From NCBI GenBank assembly GCA_001917585.1, contig MNEG01000060.1, positions 1 to 43,113 on the forward strand: a stretch of 43,113 nt of DNA. Direction: 5' to 3'. Below the pieces are notes generated by a model that was not told the DNA's origin, did not search any database, and saw nothing but the letters and a program-made list of their open reading frames with translations. A program made the position numbers and the translations under genes. Of this stretch, positions 1-5,647 are shown one piece after another (position 1 is the stretch's first letter; each line of letters begins with the position of its first letter). This stretch comes from Candidatus Rokubacteria bacterium 13_1_40CM_68_15. GTDB lineage: Bacteria; Methylomirabilota; Methylomirabilia; Rokubacteriales; CSP1-6.

Positions 1-121
1 TCGCCAATTCATCTGAGACATCTCCACGTGATGACAATGAATTTGCGGCATTCTACGCCCGGGCGTAGCGTCGCGGGTGAATCGAGGAGCACGCCCGACG
101 GGGGCGATGGGAGGACGCGCC

Positions 122-940
122 ATGATCGACTGGATTCATGCCGGACCCACGATGACAGCGGCGTTCTTGGGATCACTGGTGGAGTGTGTCGAAGCGTTGA
201 CGATCGTCCTCGCTGTCGGCACGGTGCGGGGCTGGCGCTCCGCGCTCCTGGGAACGGCCGGCGGGCTGGCGGTCCTGACCGCGCTCGTCGTGATCCTCGG
301 CCCCGCGCTCGGGGTCATTCCCGTCACCGTCCTGCAGCTGGTCATCGGCTTTCTGCTCTTGCTGTTCGGCCTCAGCTGGCTGCGCAAAGCCGTGCTGCGG
401 GCGGCAGGGGCCATCCCTCTCCACGACGAGCGCAGCGCGTTCGAGAGCGCGACAGTGGTCCTGGGCGGGAGCGGAGCCGCGACGTCGAGCCGCTGGGACA
501 CCATCGCCATCATCACGAGCTTCAAGGCCGTGATCCTCGAGGGGCTCGAGGTGGTCTTCATCGTGCTCGCGGTGGGGGCCGCCGGTCACATGATCGTCCC
601 GGCGAGCCTGGGAGCCGCCGCGGCGGGTATCGTCGTTGCGCTGGCCGCGGTGGCTCTCCGCCGCCCGCTGGCGCGGGTCCCGGAGAACACGCTGAAGCTC
701 TCCGTCGGCGTTCTGCTCGGAAGCTTCGGAGCATTCTGGATCGGCGAGGGTCTTGGCGGCCACTGGCCCGGAGGGGACCTCGCGATCGTTGGCCTCGCGG
801 GCGGGTTCCTGATCATGTCCCTGCTGATGATCGTGGTCGTAGGGCGACGAAGCGGAAGCGGGACTGCCCGCCGGAGACAGCACGTTCAGACTGCGGCGCC
901 TGAACTCAGTACGGAGAACATTCGGGGAGGTGGAGCATGA
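122..940 (+). CDS. FTR1/COG4280-like integral membrane protein
   Basis: A 272-residue, almost entirely hydrophobic protein with about seven membrane spans, so an inner-membrane transporter is likely. Two related segments, ECVEALTIVLAVG near the N-terminus and EGLEVVFIVLAVG near residue 145, show an internal duplication. Their E-x-x-E core resembles the (R)EGLE iron-binding helix of FTR1 permeases and the acidic motifs of COG4280 proteins, but the Arg of classical REGLE is missing. The ATG at 122 is chosen over an upstream GTG at 77 because GGGAGG lies 7 bases before it. The end overlaps an ATGA junction whose downstream frame is broken. Substrate is unknown; a cation is the best guess. Confidence 0.8.
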   Translation: MIDWIHAGPTMTAAFLGSLVECVEALTIVLAVGTVRGWRSALLGTAGGLAVLTALVVILGPALGVIPVTVLQLVIGFLLLLFGLSWLRKAVLRAAGAIPLHDERSAFESATVVLGGSGAATSSRWDTIAIITSFKAVILEGLEVVFIVLAVGAAGHMIVPASLGAAAAGIVVALAAVALRRPLARVPENTLKLSVGVLLGSFGAFWIGEGLGGHWPGGDLAIVGLAGGFLIMSLLMIVVVGRRSGSGTARRRQHVQTAAPELSTENIRGGGA

Positions 941-1031
941 GCGAGAGACGCGACTGCTGGTGCTAGATGAAAATCTCGTGGGGCGAGTGCCACGTCACGA
1001 GGTCTTTCGCCTGTGGAGACCTTCAGGTTGA
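937..1031 (+). pseudogene. Broken translationally coupled start (gene relic)
   Basis: An ATG at 937 overlaps the stop of the membrane protein (ATGA) and is preceded by a strong GGGGAGG at 924-930, as for a coupled operon gene, yet its frame stops after nine codons. The frame opened by a small indel near 940-950 stays open to 1031 and reads sensibly (RLLVLDENLVGRVPRHEVF). I read this as the remnant of a second operon gene lost by frameshift and decay. The family is not recognised. A chance ATGA at the end of the first gene is the alternative. Confidence 0.4.
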
Positions 1032-1040
1032 GCCTGAAGG
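1020..1040. promoter_or_regulatory. 8-5-8 perfect inverted repeat, MerR-operator-like
   Basis: CCTTCAGG (1020-1027) and CCTGAAGG (1033-1040) form a perfect inverted repeat around five bases. The shape and the CCTT...AAGG ends resemble operators of MerR/CueR/ZntR regulators, which sit in an over-long promoter spacer; GAGACC at 1016-1021 lines up where the -35 would be. No MerR gene is seen nearby. A simple RNA hairpin after the membrane gene is equally possible, although no T-run follows. Confidence 0.35.
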
Positions 1041-1076
1041 CAAGGTGCTACAACGCGTCGTTTCCGGCGAACGCCA

Positions 1077-1376
1077 TCATCCGAGGAGCACTGCGCCGAG
1101 CGCGACGCAGTCGATCACGAGGCGGACGACCCCGGCGAGGCTCGCGAGAGCCCGCGAGGTGAAACTCCTGGCAAGTTGACGCTGCATCTTCACCCACGCC
1201 GCCCGCACGGCGGTGACGACAGTGCGGAGCCAGTGAGTACGCTCAGCAGCACGCCGCGAGATCGCGGCGTCCATCGGACCTCGCCTGGTCGTGCTGCGGA
1301 GTCGAGTCGTTTTCCTTCGACCCACGCGGCGCATCGGGGGCATCGGTCGAAGCGGAGAGACGTGCACGACCGCCAT
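1077..1376 (-). CDS. Small hypothetical protein with C-terminal hydrophobic helix
   Basis: A 99-residue reverse-strand frame with an Arg-rich N-terminal half and a C-terminal hydrophobic stretch (ASLAGVVRLVIDCVALGAVLL) that could be one membrane helix. The start is supported by AAAGGAG (1384-1390) seven bases before the ATG, and third positions are GC-rich as in the neighbouring genes. No family is recognised and the gene stands alone between two forward genes. A tail-anchored membrane protein is possible; an unexpressed open frame in a high-GC gap cannot be excluded. Confidence 0.45.
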   Translation of the reverse strand: MAVVHVSPLRPMPPMRRVGRRKTTRLRSTTRRGPMDAAISRRAAERTHWLRTVVTAVRAAWVKMQRQLARSFTSRALASLAGVVRLVIDCVALGAVLLG

Positions 1377-1719
1377 GACACAGCTCCTTTCTCAGTCGCC
1401 GCCCCACGCATAAGTGCTCGGGGGGCGACGGTTCAGGTGCCAGCCGTACCGACATAGCTGCGCGGTCGTCGACTAAAGCCATCTCTTCTCGCGGGGACGA
1501 ACGTAGGGCACTATCCGATCGAGAGCCCGCCCGTTTATCACGGCGCCCAGCATGACGACGAGGGCGACGCCCTCCGTCTTTGCTCACAAGACCATTGTCT
1601 CGTCAGAGCTGCATTTCCCAAAATTTCTTGGGCTCGATCGATCCGCCCCTTGACCAGGCGCCCTTTCGTACGTCACAGCTGCTCCGCCGAGGCGGTGAAA
1701 TTCGAGTGAGGAGCCGCTC
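1377..1719. other. Intergenic stretch, no gene seen
   Basis: No frame here has both a ribosome site and a protein-like composition. It contains a relatively AT-rich patch near 1600-1635 with a short CCCAA-N6-TTGGG hairpin (1617-1632) not followed by a T-run. The region lies between the reverse small gene and the Pho-box-like repeats of the PHP gene. Confidence 0.5.
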
Positions 1720-1758
1720 GTCACGAAAACTTCACAGGCGGCGTAACACAGCGGTCAC
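1720..1758 (+). promoter_or_regulatory. Candidate Pho box upstream of PHP gene
   Basis: Four half-sites GTCAC (1720), TTCAC (1731), GTAAC (1743) and GTCAC (1754) are spaced 11, 12 and 11 bases. This matches the layout of PhoB sites (GTCAT-N6-GTCAC). The last half-site ends only about 20 bases before the likely start codon, so if functional the transcript would have almost no leader. Confidence 0.5.
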
Positions 1759-1776
1759 AGCCGATGGTCAAACTGG

Positions 1777-2589
1777 GTGCCGATGGACCAGAGTCCCGGC
1801 CCCCGCCATCACGTGCGCGTTGGAGCGGCGCTCCGCGGCGTCTTGCCGCGAGCCGGCCCGGCGGTGTCGGCCGGACGAGCCGATCTTCACGTTCATTCCG
1901 TCTGGAGCGACGGCGCCCAATCGCCGAAGGCCATTGTGATGGCAGCGGCCGGCCGTGTGGACGTCCTTGCCATCACCGACCACGACGAGATCCGTGGCGC
2001 GCTGGAGGCCCGGCAGTTCGCTCGGGCCCATCCCGAGCTCGGCGTTGACGTGGTGGTCGGCGAAGAGGTCAGCACGCTCAACGGCCACGTGCTCGCGCTC
2101 TGGATCGAAGAGGCCGTGCCACCGGGGCTCACGGCCGAGCGCACGATCGCGCTGATCCACGCCCAGGGCGGACTGGCCGTGGCCGCTCACCCGTTCCATC
2201 CGATTCCCCATCACCGGGCGGGGCATCGGCCGCTGGCCGCGCTCATCCCGGATCTCCCGCTCGACGCGGTCGAGGTCGTGAACAACTCGGGGATCTTCTC
2301 GCGCGTGTACGACGCCTGGGCCGCGCTCCGCAATGTCGAATGGATGCTGCCGGTGACCGGCGGAAGCGACGCCCACGACGTCTGGTACGTCGGCGGAGCG
2401 CTCACGCGCTTCCGCGGTCGCGACGCCGGCGGGCTTCGTCGCGATCTCGTGGCCGGGCTCACCCGAGCCCACGCGCGATGGTCGTGGACCTTTGACAAGC
2501 TGCCGCGGCACTTCCGTCTGCAGTGGCTCAGCGCCGTGCGTTTCGTACGGCTCAACCGACGATCGGTCGAAATGTCGTGGGGGCGGTGA
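1777..2589 (+). CDS. PHP-domain phosphoesterase
   Basis: A 270-residue PHP-superfamily metal-dependent phosphoesterase. Family motifs are visible in order: DLHVHS-x-WSDG (His38, His40, Asp45), ITDHDE (Asp68, His69), GEEVST-x-NGH (Glu96-His104), AHPFHP (His138) and GGSDAHD near residue 200, which together supply the usual trinuclear metal ligands. It resembles stand-alone PHP proteins of the YciV/RNase AM type, which act on 3',5'-bisnucleotides or 5' RNA ends, but is shorter and the substrate is not determined. The start is uncertain: GTG at 1777 and ATG at 1783 both lack a clear ribosome site. Pho-box-like repeats directly upstream suggest phosphate-responsive expression. Confidence 0.85.
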   Translation: MPMDQSPGPRHHVRVGAALRGVLPRAGPAVSAGRADLHVHSVWSDGAQSPKAIVMAAAGRVDVLAITDHDEIRGALEARQFARAHPELGVDVVVGEEVSTLNGHVLALWIEEAVPPGLTAERTIALIHAQGGLAVAAHPFHPIPHHRAGHRPLAALIPDLPLDAVEVVNNSGIFSRVYDAWAALRNVEWMLPVTGGSDAHDVWYVGGALTRFRGRDAGGLRRDLVAGLTRAHARWSWTFDKLPRHFRLQWLSAVRFVRLNRRSVEMSWGR

Positions 2590-2616
2590 GGATTCACGCG
2601 CCCAAAGAAACCGCGC

Positions 2617-2645
2617 TTGACGCCCTTGCCCGCGGCCTCTACCTT
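2617..2645 (+). promoter_or_regulatory. Sigma-70-like promoter of DinB-like gene
   Basis: TTGACG (2617-2622) and TACCTT (2640-2645) are separated by 17 bases. Transcription would start near 2652, just before the GAGGAA ribosome site (2653-2658) of the gene at 2663. Confidence 0.5.
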
Positions 2646-2662
2646 GCCGGGCGAGGAACCTC

Positions 2663-3163
2663 GTGACCAAAGATCAGATCACGATGCTCTATGACTACAA
2701 CTACTGGGCCAATGCCCGCGTTCTGAAGGCCACGACGAAGGTGAGTCGAGAGCAGTTCACCGCTCCCGCACGCCTCAGCCATGGGAGTCTCCGCGGCGCG
2801 CTGGTGCATGTGCTCGGGACCGAAGTCGTGTGGCGCTCACGCTGCCAGGAAGGTCTCTCGGTGTCCGCCCTCCCGGCGGAGAGCGAGCTCCCGACGCTCG
2901 ACGCATTGCAGGCCCGGTGGGGAGAGGAAGAGCGCAAGATGCGCGCCTACCTCGCGTCCCTGACCGACGACGGTCTCAGCGCAAAGCTCCACTACAAGAC
3001 CACCAAGGGCGTTCCGTTCGAGAACGTCCTGTGGCACGTGCTCGTTCATGTCGTGAATCATGGGACGCAGTTCCGAGGAGAAGCCGCGATCGCGTTGACG
3101 GAATATGGTCAATCGCCCGGGGATCTCGACATGCTCGCCTTCTTTCGCGAGAGGGCGATGTGA
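2663..3163 (+). CDS. DinB-like four-helix protein
   Basis: A 166-residue protein of the DinB/YfiT fold. The N-terminus (LYDYNYWANARVL) is typical of the first helix, and three histidines in the expected places (LVHVLGTEVVW, and two in HVLVHVVNHGTQFRGE) would bind one metal ion. Proteins of this fold include thiol-dependent transferases (bacillithiol or mycothiol S-transferases, maleylpyruvate isomerase), so a detoxification role is plausible but the cofactor is unknown. The start is GTG at 2663 behind GAGGAA; it has its own promoter and is followed after 57 bases by the metallo-beta-lactamase gene. Confidence 0.8.
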   Translation: MTKDQITMLYDYNYWANARVLKATTKVSREQFTAPARLSHGSLRGALVHVLGTEVVWRSRCQEGLSVSALPAESELPTLDALQARWGEEERKMRAYLASLTDDGLSAKLHYKTTKGVPFENVLWHVLVHVVNHGTQFRGEAAIALTEYGQSPGDLDMLAFFRERAM

Positions 3164-3220
3164 GCGCTCCCACGGCTTGGGCGTCGGGCGTACTGTGAGG
3201 GACGTCCCGGAGGTGATGGC

Positions 3221-3940
3221 ATGATCACGAACTCGCAAGCGAACACCCGCGTCGACGAGGTCGCCAGCGGCATCTATCGCATCAGCACGCCGTCGACCAA
3301 GCTGCCCGGCGGCTTTTCGTTCAACCAGTACCTGGTCGTGGACGACGAACCGCTGCTCTTCCACACGGGACCGCGCGGAATGTTCCCACTCGTGCGCGAG
3401 GCGATCACGGCGGTGATGCCGGTCGAGCGGCTCCGCCATGTCGCGTTCTCGCACTTCGAGAACGACGAGTGCGGTGCGCTGAATCTGCTCCTCGCGACAG
3501 CGCCGATGGCCATGCCGCTGTGTGGCCGCATCAACGGGATGATCAACGGCGACGCCTTCGACCGGCCGCCCCGCGTCATGCGGGACGGCGAGACGCTCAC
3601 GCTCGGCAGCCACGCAGTGCGCTGGATCGACACGCCGCATCTGCCGCACGCCTGGGAGTGTGGATACCTGTTCGAGGTCGGTACGCGGACGCTCTTCTGC
3701 GGCGACCTCTTCACGCAGCCGGGCACGGGCGATCTGCCGTTGACGGAGGCCGACATCCTGGGTCCGAGCGAGACGATGCGTGTGGCGCTGGACTATTACG
3801 CGCACGCGCGCGATACGCGCGTGCTGCTGGAGCGGGTCGCCTCCGAGAAGCCAACGACGCTCGCCTGCATGCACGGCAGCGCATGGAAGGGCGACGGCGC
3901 TGCGCTCCTGCGCGCCCTGGCGGATCGCCTCAGTGCCTAA
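3221..3940 (+). CDS. Flavodiiron-like metallo-beta-lactamase fold protein
   Basis: A 239-residue single-domain metallo-beta-lactamase fold protein. Instead of HxHxDH it carries SHFENDECG (His78, Glu80, Asp82), the HxExD signature of the oxygen-reducing diiron domain of flavodiiron proteins (ODP family). Further ligands are plausible at His140/143, Asp162 (FCGDLF) and His218 (CMHGSAW). The second His of HxExDH, not always a ligand in flavodiiron proteins, is Glu here. The flavodoxin domain that normally supplies electrons is absent, so either a separate partner does this or the enzyme is hydrolytic. The start is ATG with GGAGGTGATGGC just upstream. Cytoplasmic, with no signal peptide. Confidence 0.8.
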   Translation: MITNSQANTRVDEVASGIYRISTPSTKLPGGFSFNQYLVVDDEPLLFHTGPRGMFPLVREAITAVMPVERLRHVAFSHFENDECGALNLLLATAPMAMPLCGRINGMINGDAFDRPPRVMRDGETLTLGSHAVRWIDTPHLPHAWECGYLFEVGTRTLFCGDLFTQPGTGDLPLTEADILGPSETMRVALDYYAHARDTRVLLERVASEKPTTLACMHGSAWKGDGAALLRALADRLSA

Positions 3941-3971
3941 TCAGGGCCCCACACGCCGGGGACACCGGAAC

Positions 3972-3998
3972 GTGATGGTGACGTCATCACACGGCAAC
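3972..3998 (+). promoter_or_regulatory. Candidate Pho box upstream of phoD-like gene
   Basis: GTGAT (3972), GTCAT (3983) and GCAAC (3994) repeat at exactly 11 bases, the PhoB half-site period. The site overlaps a TGACGTCA palindrome (3979-3986). It lies 57 bases before the start of the exported phosphatase, a classical Pho-regulon member. Confidence 0.45.
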
Positions 3999-4054
3999 CG
4001 TTCGCGCTCGATACTCCGCGTGGCCGTGACATCTCGAAGGTGAGGAGGACCGTC

Positions 4055-5647
4055 ATGACGCTGAACCGCCGCAGATTCCTGGGGGGATCGATCGTTGGCG
4101 TGAGCGCGCTCGCCACCGGCTTGCGCGGCCCGGCCTGGGCCCAGGGCGCAGCGCCCGCGGCGGTGCCGTCGGAGGCGGCGCGGCCCCGCATGGCCCACGG
4201 CGTCCAGAGCGGCGACGTGACGGGGGACCGCGCGATCGTCTGGAGCCGGGCCGATCGGCCGTCACGCATGATCGTGGACTGGGGGACCAACGAGCGAATG
4301 CAAGGTGCCCATCGCATCGTGGGCCCCGCCACGCTGGCCGAGAACGACTTCACCGCGCGCGTGGACCTGGGCGGTCTGCCCGCGGGCCAGGACATTTTCT
4401 ACCGGGTCCGCTTCCAGGCTCTGGCCGACGTGCGGGCGTTCAGCGCACCGGTGAGCGGCCGCCTGCGGACGCCGCCGGCGGCGCGTCGCACCGTCCGCTT
4501 CTGCTTCTCGGGCGACGAGGCGGGGCAGGGGTGGGGTATCAACTCCGAGTGGGGCGGCATGAAGCTCTACGAGGTCATGCGGAAAGCCGAGCCCGACTTC
4601 TTCATCCACTCCGGCGATCAGATCTACGCCGACGGGCCGATCAAGCCGGAAGTCCGGCTGGACGACGGCTCGTTGTGGAAGAACGTGGTGACCGAGGCGA
4701 AGGCCAACGTCGCCCAGACGCTGGCTGACTTCCGCGGCAACTTCGCCTACAACCTGCTCGATGAGAACAAGCGCCGCTTCACCGCGCAGGTGCCGGTGCT
4801 CGTCCAGTGGGACGACCACGAGACGCGCAACAACTGGTATCCCGGCCAGACGCTCGGTGACGAGCGCTACACGGAGCGGAGCGCCTCGCTGCTGGCCGCC
4901 TACGCCAAGCGGGCGATGCTCGAGTACAACCCCTTCCGCATCGATCCCGTGGATCCGGAGCGGATCTACCGCTCGTTCTCGTACGGTCCGTCGGTCGAGG
5001 TCTTCATGATCGACGAGCGCAGCTATCGCGGGCCCAACACCCCGAACCGCCAGCCAACCCTCGACGCCGAGTCGGCCTTCCTCGGACCCGAGCAGCTGCG
5101 CTGGCTCAAGCGCGCGCTCCTCGACTCACGCGCGACCTGGAAGGTGATCGCGAGCGACATGCCGATCAGCATCGTCGTGCCCGACCTCAACGCCGACGTG
5201 CCCAAGGGCACCTACGAGGCGTGGGCGAATGGCGACGACGGGGCGCCGCTCGGCCGCGAGCTCGAGATCGCGAGCCTGCTCGGCTTCATCAAGAACAACG
5301 GCATCAAGAATACGGTGTGGGTGACGGCCGACGTCCACTACGCCTCGGCCACCCGCTACGATCCCGGGCACGCGAAATTCACGGACTTCACACCGTTCTG
5401 GGAATTCGTGGCGGGGCCGATCAACGCCGGTACGTTCGGCCCGGGTGACATCGACAAGACCTTCGGTCCCGACGTCCGCTACCAGAGCGTGCCGCCGGGG
5501 ATGAAGCAGAACCGGCCCCCGTCCGAGGGCAAGCAGTACTACGGCATGGCGGTCATCGATGGCGCCACCGAGGTGATGACGATGTCGCTCCACGACCTCA
5601 CGGGCGCCGTGCTCTTCAAGGTCGACCTCAACCCCGAGCGCGGCTAG
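4055..5647 (+). CDS. phoD: PhoD-like exported alkaline phosphatase/phosphodiesterase
   Basis: A 530-residue secreted phosphatase of the PhoD family. The N-terminus MTLNRRRFLGG and the Ala-rich h-region ending near AWA-QG is a twin-arginine signal, as expected for this pre-folded, Fe/Ca-dependent enzyme. An N-terminal Ig-like PhoD_N domain (HGVQSGDVTGDRAIVWSR) precedes the catalytic domain with FSGDEA, HSGDQIYADG, WDDHETRNNW and VTADVHYAS, which hold the metal ligands. It would release phosphate from phosphomonoesters or diesters in the periplasm. The start at 4055 is preceded by GAGGAGG; a candidate Pho box lies upstream. Its TAG stop shares the CTAG at 5644-5647 with the convergent ATPase gene. 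Confidence 0.9.
   Translation: MTLNRRRFLGGSIVGVSALATGLRGPAWAQGAAPAAVPSEAARPRMAHGVQSGDVTGDRAIVWSRADRPSRMIVDWGTNERMQGAHRIVGPATLAENDFTARVDLGGLPAGQDIFYRVRFQALADVRAFSAPVSGRLRTPPAARRTVRFCFSGDEAGQGWGINSEWGGMKLYEVMRKAEPDFFIHSGDQIYADGPIKPEVRLDDGSLWKNVVTEAKANVAQTLADFRGNFAYNLLDENKRRFTAQVPVLVQWDDHETRNNWYPGQTLGDERYTERSASLLAAYAKRAMLEYNPFRIDPVDPERIYRSFSYGPSVEVFMIDERSYRGPNTPNRQPTLDAESAFLGPEQLRWLKRALLDSRATWKVIASDMPISIVVPDLNADVPKGTYEAWANGDDGAPLGRELEIASLLGFIKNNGIKNTVWVTADVHYASATRYDPGHAKFTDFTPFWEFVAGPINAGTFGPGDIDKTFGPDVRYQSVPPGMKQNRPPSEGKQYYGMAVIDGATEVMTMSLHDLTGAVLFKVDLNPERG

Noticed and set aside
28..903. Forward open frame overlapping the first membrane protein gene in another frame
   Set aside because: Arg/Gly-rich, no ribosome site; the overlapping frame encodes a clear membrane protein.
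3979..3986. TGACGTCA palindrome as a separate operator
   Set aside because: It lies inside the 11-bp repeats before the phoD-like gene, and an 8-bp palindrome alone is weak evidence.
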